Shown here: one piece after another, positions 8,276 through 16,637 of the stretch
Position numbering within the stretch: the first letter of the stretch is position 1
How the letters are laid out: the number at the start of each line of letters is the position of its first letter
Origin: Paractinoplanes atraurantiacus
GTDB lineage: Bacteria; Actinomycetota; Actinomycetes; Mycobacteriales; Micromonosporaceae
NCBI RefSeq assembly: GCF_900215205.1
Contig: NZ_OBDY01000010.1
Location: 207,862-271,861, forward strand
Length of the DNA stretch: 64,000 nt
Reading direction: 5' to 3'
The notes under the pieces: generated by a model
Seen by the model: the letters and a program-made list of their open reading frames with translations, nothing else
Databases searched by the model: none
Told to the model about the DNA's origin: nothing
Translations under genes and position numbers: made by a program

Positions 8276-11200
8276 CTAGCCCTTTCCGGCCTTTCGAGGC
8301 CACCAGCGGCCGCGCAGTGAGGCCAGGACGATCAAGCCGCCTGCCAGTAGGGCCAGGCCGAAGATGGTGGCGGTGGCCAGAGGGCTGCCGCTGAACGGGA
8401 CCGGGTCGGGGATGGGATCGGCCCAGTACTGCTCACGGGTGGGTACGACCGCCGGCGGTGGAGTGATGACGGTCGGGGTCGGGTTCGGGACCGAGGGGTC
8501 CGGGGTGGAAGGGCTGCCGAGCTGCGGGACCGCGCCCCGGGCGGGGACGGCGGTGGTGGCGGTCGGCGCGGGGGCGGCCGGAAGCATGGGGGTCTGCTGC
8601 CCGGGGGCCTGACGGGCGGGAGCCTGCTGCGCGGATCCGAGCCGGGCGGCGCCCTGCTGGCCGACGTTCTTTTGGGCGGCGCCCTGCTGGCTGACGTTCT
8701 GTTGGGCGGCGCTCTGCTGTGCGGCGCTCTGTTGGGCGGCGTTTTGTTGGGCGGCGCTCTGCGCGGCCGGTGTGTTGGGCAAGGGCTTTGCCTGGCTTTG
8801 GGCTTGGCCCCGGGGATGTTCGGTTCCCAGGCCGTTGGCCGGTGTCTCGCCGGCGCCGGCTGGAGGCCCGGTTTGTCCCTGTGCTTCGCCGCCGGCTGAA
8901 GGCCCGGTTTGTCCCTGCGTTCCAGTGCCGGCTGGGGGGTCGGATTGTCCCTGCGCGTTGCCGCCAGATGAGGGCTCGGGTTGACCTTGCGCTTGGCCTC
9001 TGGGGGGAAGGCCGGTCTGTCCCTGCGTTTCGTCGCCGGACGAAGGCGCGGCTCCTCCCTGCGCTTCGCCGTTGGCTGGCGGGATGGTTTGACCTTGTGC
9101 TTCGCCGTTGGCTGGCGGGCTGGTTTGACCTTGTGCTTCGCCGTTGGCTGGCGGGCTGGTCTGACCCTGTGCTTCGCCGTTGGCTGAGGGGTGGGTCTGG
9201 TCTTGGGGACCGTTGTCGGCTGAGGGCTTGGTCGGGGAGGTGCCGGCGGACTGGGGGCGCGGTGTGGTGGTGAAAGGGCCGAAGGCGGTTGCGGTGGTTG
9301 CGCCGGGGGCGGTGCCGTAGGCGTAGGTGCGTTCCGTAAGAGCGGCGGGGTTGGTGGGCGTGCAGGTGGTGGAGGCGCCGGGAGGTAGAACGGTGCGGGT
9401 GCATGTGGCCCGGCCTGCGGTGGTGCTGGTGACTCGGACGTTGCTCAGGGTTTGGTTGCCGTTGTTACGGAGCAGGTAGGCGCCATCGAGCGAGGCCACG
9501 GTCAGTGACGGAACCGCGGTCACGATCGGTATGTCGGCGGTGATGGGGCCGAAGAAGAGAAGGTCGGGGGCGTACGCCTCGGCGGTGACGATGTTGGTGA
9601 GGGGGCCGGCGGCGTCCACGTCGTCCTGGGTGACCGTGTAGGGCGGAGCCTCGCACAGCATGGTGGCGGTGGGGGCCAGGAAAGTGGCGGGGCAGGTGGC
9701 GGGGCCGGAGAGCGTGTCGATGACCACGATGCGGTCCAGAGGATCGGTGCCGTTGTTGGTCAAGCGGTAGCGGAACGGGACCAGGGCGCCCACGTCGTAC
9801 GGGCGGGGGGAGCGCGGGCGGTCCACGGTGACGGCCAGCGAAGAGCTGCTGGGAGCGGCCGTGATGGTGGCCTTCTTCTTCGTGCCGGTGGTGGAGACGG
9901 TCAGCGACAGCCGGCCGGCGGTCAAGGGGGTCGCGGTCAGTTCCAGGTGGGCGGTGGCGCCGGAGGCGAGGCCGGGCAGCGTCCAGGTGCCGTCGGTGTA
10001 GGTGCCCTGGTCGGGGGTGCCGGTAGTGATGGCCAGGCCGGGGGCGGGGTGGACACGGATGGTGGCCGGGGCCGTGGTGGGGGTGTCGTTGCGTACGGTC
10101 GCTTGGAAACTGGCTGTGCCGTTGGGCTCGACGGTGGGGGTGCTGGTGGTGACGGCGAGCGCGAGAGGGCGGGTGGCCGGGGGAGCGGCGCCGGGCTGCG
10201 CGGGATCGAAGCCGATCACGTTGTCGCCGGGGGTGAGCTCGTCGGTGGGGCTGGAGGCGGTCACCGTGATCTCGTCCGTGGACGACGCGGTGGATACGGC
10301 GGTGACGGTCATGGTGCGGGTCTCGCCGGGAGGCAGCGTGGGATAGGTGCACTCGGCGGTGGTGCTGGTCAGGGAGCAGGTGCCGCCGGGGGAGGAGGCG
10401 GAGACGGCGGTCGTGCCGTCGGGGAGGGCGGCGGTCACCTGGGCGGCGGTGGCGGGGCTGGGGCCTTTGTTGCCGGTGGTGATTTTGTACGTGGTGACGT
10501 CGCCGGGTGAGGTGGTGGCGTCGACGGTGAGGTCGGCGGCGGGGGCGATCTCGGTGCTGACCGTGTTCGAGGTCGAGGTCAGCTCGTCGTCAAGACCGGG
10601 GAGGGCCGCGAGGGACGTCGAGTAGCCGGCGGTCGCCCGGGTGCGGATCGTGGAGCCGGCGCTGGCGGGGGCTACCCGGACGTCGTACGAGAAGGTGTGG
10701 CTCTGCCCGGGGCGCAGGACGCCGACCGGCTGCGAGTGTGGACCGGACGTGATGGTCGTGGAGCGGGCCGGGTTTCCGCCCGCGTTGCGCGCCGTGACGG
10801 CGTACGTCAATCGGTCGTTGACCTTGGCCGTTGACGGCGACGCCGTGATGGTGGTGATCAGGCAGGCGGGGGTGCCGAAGGAGACGGCGTCGACCCCGGT
10901 GCGGCCGGAGGCGCGCAAGGCGAAACGCGTGGTGGTCTGGCCCTCGGGGACCGTGTAGACGCCGGCGTAGGTGGCCCAGGCGGCGCGGTCGCCGGTGATG
11001 TCGTCGCCCTGTTGGGCGAGAGGGGCCGTGGGGGCGCCGGCCAGGACGGTCAGCGTGCCGCCGCGATGGCGGAGCTCCCAATGCAGCCTCTGGCCGGGGA
11101 CCGTGGTCAGGTCCTGGTGGATCGTGCCGGTGGTGAGCTCGGCGTGCTGGCCCTCGCCGGTGTGGCGGAGCAGCGTCCGGGCCGGCTGCCAGCCGGGGAG

Positions 11201-11395
11201 GTTCACGGCGGCGACCGAGCCGTCGGCGATCAGCGGGGACTCGAAGTCGCCGTTGCGGAGCGCGACGGGGGAGGCGCAGGTGCTCTGCGCGGCCTCCACC
11301 GGATGCTGGTCCAGTGGATCGGCGGCTCCGACGACGTACAGGACGGCGGCCATCATGATGACCGCCATCCACCGGGAAAACGCAGCCCAAGGCAC
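8276..11395 (-). CDS. Large secreted, membrane-anchored DUF11-type repeat surface protein
   Basis: Up to 1039 residues from GTG 11395; ATG 11368 is an alternative with no better ribosome site. An N-terminal signal segment (MAVIMMAAVLYVVGAA) is followed by a jelly-roll-like domain with VALRNGDFESP. Several Ig-like DUF11/conserved-repeat domains come next (for example NKGPSPATAAQVTAALPDG). Then a long low-complexity stalk has about ten 12-residue NGEAQGQT-type units, AAQQS/N pentapeptides and a Pro-rich stretch. A final transmembrane helix (ATIFGLALLAGGLIVLASL) and basic tail anchor it. There is no LPXTG motif. It is probably an extracellular stalk or adhesin. Confidence 0.8.
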   Translation of the reverse strand: MPWAAFSRWMAVIMMAAVLYVVGAADPLDQHPVEAAQSTCASPVALRNGDFESPLIADGSVAAVNLPGWQPARTLLRHTGEGQHAELTTGTIHQDLTTVPGQRLHWELRHRGGTLTVLAGAPTAPLAQQGDDITGDRAAWATYAGVYTVPEGQTTTRFALRASGRTGVDAVSFGTPACLITTITASPSTAKVNDRLTYAVTARNAGGNPARSTTITSGPHSQPVGVLRPGQSHTFSYDVRVAPASAGSTIRTRATAGYSTSLAALPGLDDELTSTSNTVSTEIAPAADLTVDATTSPGDVTTYKITTGNKGPSPATAAQVTAALPDGTTAVSASSPGGTCSLTSTTAECTYPTLPPGETRTMTVTAVSTASSTDEITVTASSPTDELTPGDNVIGFDPAQPGAAPPATRPLALAVTTSTPTVEPNGTASFQATVRNDTPTTAPATIRVHPAPGLAITTGTPDQGTYTDGTWTLPGLASGATAHLELTATPLTAGRLSLTVSTTGTKKKATITAAPSSSSLAVTVDRPRSPRPYDVGALVPFRYRLTNNGTDPLDRIVVIDTLSGPATCPATFLAPTATMLCEAPPYTVTQDDVDAAGPLTNIVTAEAYAPDLLFFGPITADIPIVTAVPSLTVASLDGAYLLRNNGNQTLSNVRVTSTTAGRATCTRTVLPPGASTTCTPTNPAALTERTYAYGTAPGATTATAFGPFTTTPRPQSAGTSPTKPSADNGPQDQTHPSANGEAQGQTSPPANGEAQGQTSPPANGEAQGQTIPPANGEAQGGAAPSSGDETQGQTGLPPRGQAQGQPEPSSGGNAQGQSDPPAGTGTQGQTGPSAGGEAQGQTGPPAGAGETPANGLGTEHPRGQAQSQAKPLPNTPAAQSAAQQNAAQQSAAQQSAAQQNVSQQGAAQKNVGQQGAARLGSAQQAPARQAPGQQTPMLPAAPAPTATTAVPARGAVPQLGSPSTPDPSVPNPTPTVITPPPAVVPTREQYWADPIPDPVPFSGSPLATATIFGLALLAGGLIVLASLRGRWWPRKAGKG
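8647..8770. repeat. 15-bp minisatellite encoding AAQQS/N pentapeptides
   Basis: Roughly eight imperfect 15-bp units within the surface-protein gene, encoding QSAAQQNAAQQSAAQQ-type sequence on the minus strand. Confidence 0.8.
8840..9195. repeat. 36-bp minisatellite encoding 12-residue stalk repeats
   Basis: About ten imperfect 36-bp units encode variants of NGEAQGQTSPPA on the minus strand. The copies near 9070-9185 are almost identical at DNA level, while those near 8850-9000 have drifted. This indicates recent expansion at one end. Confidence 0.85.
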
Positions 11396-11404
11396 ATCAG
11401 CACG

Positions 11405-11419
11405 CTAACCGTGGGTTAG
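11405..11419. promoter_or_regulatory. Perfect 6-bp dyad upstream of the surface-protein gene
   Basis: CTAACC-GTG-GGTTAG lies between the CAP gene stop (11446) and the start of the downstream surface protein (11395), both on the minus strand. It may be an operator or a small hairpin; the stem is short for a terminator. Confidence 0.35.
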
Positions 11420-11445
11420 GTACCTTTCGGGCTGTATCGGCAAAA

Positions 11446-11940
11446 TCAGACGCGGCCGAAGTCCTGCGTCCAGTACGGTGCGCCGCCCGACGTGTAGGCC
11501 ACGCCCACCCCGACCGCGGTGTTCGCGCAGTTCAGGATGTTCTTGCGGTGGCCCGAGCTGTTCATCCAGCCGGTGACGACCTGCTGCGGGGTGCGGTAGC
11601 CCCAGGCGATGTTCTCGGCGGCGGCGCCGTTGCGCGGGTAGCCGGCGCGGACCTCGCGGGTGACGAAGTTGCTGCCGTCCGAGCCGGTGTGGCTGAAGAA
11701 GCTCTGCTTGACCATGTCGGTGCTGTGGGCACGGGCGGCGGCGGTCAGGCGGGCGTCGGTGCGCGACGCCTTGCAGCCGTGGGCGGTGCGCTGGGCGTTC
11801 GTGAGCTTGACGACCTCGGCCTCGTACGCGGCGGGTGTCGTCGGCGCGGCCGTGGCGGCCGCGAAAGCCGGAGCGCCGAACAGCGTGGGAACGGCGGCGA
11901 GGGCGGCGGTGACGACGGCGCGGCGGACGAAACGCTTCAA
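11446..11940 (-). CDS. Secreted CAP/SCP domain protein
   Basis: 164 residues from TTG 11940, with AAGGAG upstream. The Sec signal peptide is KRFVRRAVVTAALAAVPTLF, with cleavage likely after AFA. The mature part is one CAP domain: LTNAQRTAHGCKA, HSTDMVKQSFFSHTGSDGSNF, AAAENIAWGY and VTGWMNSSGHRKNIL, which includes the conserved histidines and ENIAWG/SxGHxxNIL signatures. Bacterial CAP proteins are extracellular; their activity is poorly defined. A hairpin lies just upstream, after the protease gene. Confidence 0.9.
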   Translation of the reverse strand: MKRFVRRAVVTAALAAVPTLFGAPAFAAATAAPTTPAAYEAEVVKLTNAQRTAHGCKASRTDARLTAAARAHSTDMVKQSFFSHTGSDGSNFVTREVRAGYPRNGAAAENIAWGYRTPQQVVTGWMNSSGHRKNILNCANTAVGVGVAYTSGGAPYWTQDFGRV

Positions 11941-12024
11941 GAGGTGGCTCCTTCTGTCGATCGGGCTGTACGCCAGTCAGATCGGGGCCCGGGAACGCTG
12001 ATGAAGCGGCGGAACCGGGAAGCA

Positions 12025-12042
12025 ACCTGGGGCAACCCAGGT
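12025..12042 (-). terminator. Short hairpin between the protease and CAP genes
   Basis: ACCTGGG-GCAA-CCCAGGT is a perfect 7-bp stem with a GCAA tetraloop, 24 bases past the protease stop on the minus strand. There is no T-run, so termination is only possible. Confidence 0.4.
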
Positions 12043-12066
12043 GCTCCCCGGCACCGTCAGAATCGG

Positions 12067-13992
12067 TCAGAGAGTCAAGGTCCAGGTGTTGATGTAGCCG
12101 GTGTCGGCCGAGTACACGTCCTGCGCCCGCAGCTTCCAGGCGCCGTTCGCGGCCTCGCTCGACAGGTTCTTCGTGTACGTGGTCACGATGTTGTCGGCGC
12201 TGTCGGTCGACGACGTGGCCTTCAGGGCGTAGACCGTGCCGTCCGGTGCGACCAGGTCGAGCTTCACGTCACCGCGGTAGGTGTGCACCACGTTGACCGC
12301 GATGGTCGAGGTCGCCGAGGCCGACCGGGCACAGTTGGCGATCGTGATCGTGCTGGTCACCGCGGCTCCGGCGTCGGGGATCGTGACGTCGGTGGCGTTG
12401 GTACCGCTGCAGCCGGTGGTCGGCGGCGGCGTGGTGGTGGGCGGCGGGGTGGTGCCGCCGCCGGTGCAGGTCGGGTCGGCCGACTGGGCCGGCACGCTGA
12501 CGGCGTCCCACGCGGCCTTGACCGTGTTGAACTCGGTGCAGCTGTTCGGGAAGAGGTTCTTGGCCGCGGTCAGCGTCCAGGTGCGGTACTTCAGGTACGA
12601 CGAGCTGGACGTCTTCATCAGCATCGCGTTGTACATGATCTTGATGGCGTTCTGGATGCCGAGGCCGGTGATCGTGCTGCTGTTGCAGGTGGTGCTGGCC
12701 GGCTGGCCGTTGCCGCTGGTGCCCTGGGCGAGCAGGTAGAACCAGTGGTTGCCGGGGCCGGCGGCCGCGTGCACCTCGTCGCCCGGCGTGCTGCTGGAGT
12801 AGCAGTTGTCATCGCCGGCCAGCGACGGGTTGTACATGTACCGGATCGGGCCGCTGCCGACCAGGTTGACCTCCTCGCCGACCTGGTAGTCGGGGGCGTC
12901 GTTGGGGTTGTTGATGTACCACTCGGTGGCCGCGCCGAGGGTGTCGGCCACGAACTCCTGGGTGTTGCCGCGCGAGATGCCGCCCGGCGTGTAGTCGTCG
13001 ATGCCGTGGCCCAGCTCGTGGCCGACCACGTCGGCCGAGGAGATCCACTGGCCGGCGGTGTTCTTGCCGATCTGGATCTGCGTGCCGTCGTAGTACGCGT
13101 TCTGGTCGTTCAGGCCGACGCGGATCGGCCAGGCGCCGCCGCTGCCGTTCTGGCCGTTACGGCCCAGCCACGCCGAGAGCATCGCGTACTGCTTCTGCGC
13201 CACGTAGAAGGCGTCGACGCAGCCGGTCTCCTTGTTGGTGCCGGTGCCGTTGCCCCAGACGTTGTCGCTGCCGCTGAAGGTGGTGTTGTTCGCGGCGTCC
13301 TGGCAGCGGATCGTGGTGTGGCTCGGGTCCTGGAGCGTGTAGGTCGAGCCGGACTGGGTGGTGTCCAGCGTGACCGAGCCGTTGATCCAGCCCGTTCCGG
13401 TGCCGGAGACGTCGGTGACGTGCTCGTACTCGCGCAGCACGGCCCCCGAGGCCGCGTCCACGTCGACGGTCAGCCGGCTCGGGCCCTCGGCGCTGGTGCC
13501 CTTGACCGTGGTCTCCCAGGCCAGCTTGCCCGGCTTGCCGTCGAGGGCGACCACGACGAGTTTCGTGCCCTCGACCTCGGTGACGGTCTTGAGCTGCTCC
13601 TTGGCGACGCCGGCGGCGGCCGTGTCGGTCAGCTGCGGCACGGTCGAGATCTGGCCGATCGGCTGGGTCATGGCCACCGACGTGTACTTGGTGGCGCCGG
13701 CCGAGTCGGTCACGACGACGAAGTCGCCGCCGATCACCGGGAAGCCGTTGTAGGTGCGGTCGTACGAGACGTAGTGGTAGCCGGCCGACGTGTACACCTG
13801 GCGGCGCTGGAAGGTCTCGGCCGGGCTGGCGGCCAGGACCGCGGGGCGGGACGCGACGAGCGCGTCGGCCTTGGCCGCGGCCGACTGCGGATCCTGTGGG
13901 ACGGCGGTGGCCGGCTGGGCGACGGCGACCATGGCGGTGGCGGCCAGGGTTCCGGCGGCCGCCGCCATGATCAGGGGGGTTCGACGTTTCAC
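12067..13992 (-). CDS. Secreted M4 (thermolysin-type) metalloprotease with P/Homo B domain
   Basis: 641 residues from GTG 13992, with AAGGAG eight bases upstream. A signal peptide is followed by an FTP/PepSY propeptide (YVSYDRTYNGFPVIGGDFVVV). The catalytic domain has HELGH at about residue 324 and the third zinc ligand in NTQEFVADTLG about 20 residues later. A distal histidine in DEVHAAAGPGNHWFYLL corresponds to the thermolysin acid. A Pro/Thr linker leads to a C-terminal proprotein-convertase P domain (about residues 535-641). Such proteases are made as zymogens and degrade extracellular protein. The P domain in bacterial members often aids folding or substrate targeting. Confidence 0.92.
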   Translation of the reverse strand: MKRRTPLIMAAAAGTLAATAMVAVAQPATAVPQDPQSAAAKADALVASRPAVLAASPAETFQRRQVYTSAGYHYVSYDRTYNGFPVIGGDFVVVTDSAGATKYTSVAMTQPIGQISTVPQLTDTAAAGVAKEQLKTVTEVEGTKLVVVALDGKPGKLAWETTVKGTSAEGPSRLTVDVDAASGAVLREYEHVTDVSGTGTGWINGSVTLDTTQSGSTYTLQDPSHTTIRCQDAANNTTFSGSDNVWGNGTGTNKETGCVDAFYVAQKQYAMLSAWLGRNGQNGSGGAWPIRVGLNDQNAYYDGTQIQIGKNTAGQWISSADVVGHELGHGIDDYTPGGISRGNTQEFVADTLGAATEWYINNPNDAPDYQVGEEVNLVGSGPIRYMYNPSLAGDDNCYSSSTPGDEVHAAAGPGNHWFYLLAQGTSGNGQPASTTCNSSTITGLGIQNAIKIMYNAMLMKTSSSSYLKYRTWTLTAAKNLFPNSCTEFNTVKAAWDAVSVPAQSADPTCTGGGTTPPPTTTPPPTTGCSGTNATDVTIPDAGAAVTSTITIANCARSASATSTIAVNVVHTYRGDVKLDLVAPDGTVYALKATSSTDSADNIVTTYTKNLSSEAANGAWKLRAQDVYSADTGYINTWTLTL

Positions 13993-14170
13993 GCGCGTAC
14001 TCCTTCAGAGACGACTTGCTGAAGGACGCTAGGCATCGACGGTCGTCACCGAATCAGGGAAAACCCTTGCGCCGGTCATTCAACAATTTCTTTCGGTGAC
14101 GGCCTGAGCGCTGGCAGTGACTGTCGCGGTGGGGCATCATGACCGGACAGCGTCCCGTCAGGAGTGTGTG

Positions 14171-15100
14171 ATGACCTCACAACTCGAGTTCGCGGCCCGG
14201 TCCGCGTTCGCACAGGTGCTGAACGCCTGGCGTACGCGCAGGGGCCTCTCCAAGAAGCAGCTCGCCGCGTCGATGGGCTACCACCCGTCGTACATCAGCC
14301 ACGTGGAGAGCCTGCGTCACCACCCGACGTTCGAGTTCGCCTGCCGCGCCGAAGCGGTCCTGGCGAGCGGGAACGAGATCATCGAGGCGTACACGGGCTG
14401 CCTACCGACCGGCGCGCTCGAGCCGGCCGCCCGCTCCGGCTACGAGCCGAGCCCGATGCTGCCGGCCACGATCGTCATCGAGGACGAGCTGGCCACCCTC
14501 ACCTACACCGACGACTGGTACGTGTGCCGGGTCGAGCGGCTGGTCCGCAACGTCGGCGACCGCCCGGTCACCACCTGCCCGGTCCGCATCGACGTCGACC
14601 GCTTCCCGGATCAGCCGGGCGTCTCCCGGCAGCTCTACCAGGAGAGACCGCTCCGTCTGGCCGATCTCGACTTCGCCGCCGCGGCGGGCGAGGAGCTGAT
14701 GGACGTACGCGTCACGCGCACCAGCGACGCCTATCTGAAACTGGCCCTCGTGTTCGGCAACGCGCGCGCCCGGTTCCCGCTCTACCCCGGCGAGCAGACC
14801 CGCGTGGCCTATTCGTACCGGGTGCCGGCCAGCCAGTACGGCCAGTGGTTCCAGCGAGAGGTCCGCTTCCCGACCCGGGCGCTGACCGTGTCGCTGCGGC
14901 TGCCGGAGTCGCTCGGGGCCGAGGTCGGCGCCGAGGTGCTGTCGTACGCGGGCATCAAGTCGTACACGCCGACCGTGGCCCACGCCGACGACGGCACGGT
15001 GCTGCACACGATGCGGATGCGGGAACTGCTGCTGACCAGCCAGGTGCGGCTGCGCTGGCGGTTCGCGGCGCCCAGGGTGTCAGCCCCACGGGCGGCCTGA
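14171..15100 (+). CDS. XRE family helix-turn-helix protein with unknown C-terminal domain
   Basis: 309 residues from ATG 14171, with AGGAG six bases upstream. The first 70 residues are a cro/C1 helix-turn-helix: LNAWRTRRGLSKKQLAASMG and YHPSYISHVESLRHHP. The rest (about residues 100-300) has no family I recognise. It is rich in beta strands and contains paired motifs such as TYTDDWYVCRVERLVRN and FPLYPGEQTRVAYSYRVP, suggesting a beta-sandwich sensor domain. It is divergent from the M4 protease 178 bases away and may regulate it (inference). Its 3' end overlaps the convergent deformylase gene by 21 bases. Confidence 0.75.
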   Translation: MTSQLEFAARSAFAQVLNAWRTRRGLSKKQLAASMGYHPSYISHVESLRHHPTFEFACRAEAVLASGNEIIEAYTGCLPTGALEPAARSGYEPSPMLPATIVIEDELATLTYTDDWYVCRVERLVRNVGDRPVTTCPVRIDVDRFPDQPGVSRQLYQERPLRLADLDFAAAAGEELMDVRVTRTSDAYLKLALVFGNARARFPLYPGEQTRVAYSYRVPASQYGQWFQREVRFPTRALTVSLRLPESLGAEVGAEVLSYAGIKSYTPTVAHADDGTVLHTMRMRELLLTSQVRLRWRFAAPRVSAPRAA

Positions 15101-15646
15101 GCCGCGGTACTGCGACAGCGGGATGACCTCGTCGCCGGCCGGCATCCGGTCGGTGTAGAAACGGCCCTCCAGATGGTCGATCTCGTGGCAGACGTGGCGG
15201 GCCAGCCCGCCCGTGAACCGCGTGATGACCAGGCCGCCGTCGAGGCGCCGATGCTCGACCTCGACCCTGAGCGGGCGGTCGACCCGGCCGCGCACGTCGA
15301 AGAAGCTCATGCAGCCCTCGTACTGCACGTCGCGGCGCCGCGACTCGTCGACGATACGGGGGTTGAGCAGCACGATCTCGCTGCCGCCGGGGTCGGCCGG
15401 GCGGATCACGGCGGCGGCGAGGTCGATGCCGATCTGCGGGGCGGCCAGGCCCATGCCCTTGGCGAAGACGTGGGCCCGGGCGACGCGGTCCATCGCGGCG
15501 AGGACCCGGTCGATGACATGGCGGGCCTGTGCGGCGTCGCGGGGCAGATCGAAGGGACGGGCCGGCGTACGCAGGGCGGGATCGTCACGCTGGAGGATGC
15601 CGATCGCTGCCATCCGGTGGGCTGGGGTGAGTTCTTTGGAAACCAC
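15080..15646 (-). CDS. def: Peptide deformylase
   Basis: 188 residues from GTG 15646, with GAGGGG six bases upstream. All three family motifs are present: GMGLAAPQIG, EGCMSFFDV (cysteine metal ligand) and HEIDHLEG (two histidines and the catalytic glutamate). The enzyme removes the N-formyl group from nascent proteins using Fe2+ or a similar metal. It is not next to fmt or ribosomal genes, so this may be a second, accessory deformylase. The 'M' in EGCMS, where EGCLS is usual, fits actinobacterial variants. Confidence 0.93.
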   Translation of the reverse strand: MVSKELTPAHRMAAIGILQRDDPALRTPARPFDLPRDAAQARHVIDRVLAAMDRVARAHVFAKGMGLAAPQIGIDLAAAVIRPADPGGSEIVLLNPRIVDESRRRDVQYEGCMSFFDVRGRVDRPLRVEVEHRRLDGGLVITRFTGGLARHVCHEIDHLEGRFYTDRMPAGDEVIPLSQYRGSGRPWG

Positions 15647-15748
15647 GAGAACCCCTCGGTTTTGGTTGGCTCAGCCCCATTGATACATGGGGAGAACCTG
15701 AAAACCGCATGAACGGTCGTGAATGAGACCGTGAATGAAGGGGAGGAC

Positions 15749-16510
15749 TCAGCCTGCGGTTTTGCGGCCTTGGACGGCCCACGCGGAGGCGGTCAGTGCG
15801 ATTTCGCCGGTCTCTGTGGTCGGCAGTCTGCGGCGCAAATCGTCGCGAATCCGGCGGCGTTCGGCGTCGTCCAAACTGGCCAGATAGGCGGGCGCGGGGC
15901 CGGTGGCGCCGAGGAATGGCGTCCAGTAATCGTCGAAGCTCGCGAAGATCGTCGGGATCTCGATGGCGCGGGTCCGCACATCATCCAGGCCGGCGTCGGA
16001 CCAGGCCCGCCTCAGCGCCTCTTCGCGACAAATCGGAAATTTACGACTCTCGTCGCGATTGGGTGCGGCGGCGACATCCCAGAAGTGGCGCATCATCTGC
16101 ATGCCGTCGGCGTAGTCCCAGACATAGGCGGCGATGATCGCTCCGGGGGCGGCGACGCGAGTGAACTCGGCGACGGCACGGGCGGGATCGGGCACGAAAT
16201 TGAGGGCGAGGCCACTGACGACCACGTCGAAGGCGCCGTCCCGCAGGGGGAGCGCGGCGGCGTCACCGGCGACTCGGGTGGCGTCCAAGGCCGACCGCAA
16301 GAAACCCTGCGAGGGGTCGAGGCCGATCACATCGGCCGGGCCGGAGGCCATGATCGCCGCCGTGAGCGCGCCGGTGCCGCAGCCGGCGTCGAGCCAGCGG
16401 CGCCCGGCCGGGACACCGAGCCACTCGACGAAGAGCGGGGCGACCCGGCGACTCCACCGGCCGACGTAAGCCTCATAGGCGTCGCCGGCCGCCCAGACGT
16501 CGCCCGTCAT
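15749..16510 (-). CDS. Class I SAM-dependent methyltransferase
   Basis: 253 residues from ATG 16510 (ATG 16528 is an alternative; neither has a clear ribosome site). Motif I is WLDAGCGTGALTAAI, followed by VIGLDPSQGFL (acidic residue after strand 2), VAGDAAALPLRDGAFDVVVSG and the UbiE-like GLALNFVPDPARAVAEFTRV. It belongs to the methyltransferase 11/25 group acting on small molecules. The substrate is not evident, and the neighbours give no pathway context. Confidence 0.85.
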   Translation of the reverse strand: MTGDVWAAGDAYEAYVGRWSRRVAPLFVEWLGVPAGRRWLDAGCGTGALTAAIMASGPADVIGLDPSQGFLRSALDATRVAGDAAALPLRDGAFDVVVSGLALNFVPDPARAVAEFTRVAAPGAIIAAYVWDYADGMQMMRHFWDVAAAPNRDESRKFPICREEALRRAWSDAGLDDVRTRAIEIPTIFASFDDYWTPFLGATGPAPAYLASLDDAERRRIRDDLRRRLPTTETGEIALTASAWAVQGRKTAG

Positions 16511-16637
16511 GGGTTGAAAGTAGGCCATCCGCCGCCGCGGCTGAAGGGGCCGAGAGGAGGAGGGGTGGCGCCGGTGGCCGGGGGAGCAGGCCACGAGGGC
16601 CGCGGCGTGGGGCTGGGCGGGAGGAGGGGCGAGGGGG

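Noticed and set aside
8112..8303. Arg/Ala repeat peptide on the minus strand
   Set aside because: It is produced by the 15-bp tandem repeat, with no plausible protein outside it.
11548..14022. 824-codon plus-strand frame across the CAP and protease genes
   Set aside because: Antisense shadow of two genes with clear signal peptides and catalytic motifs.
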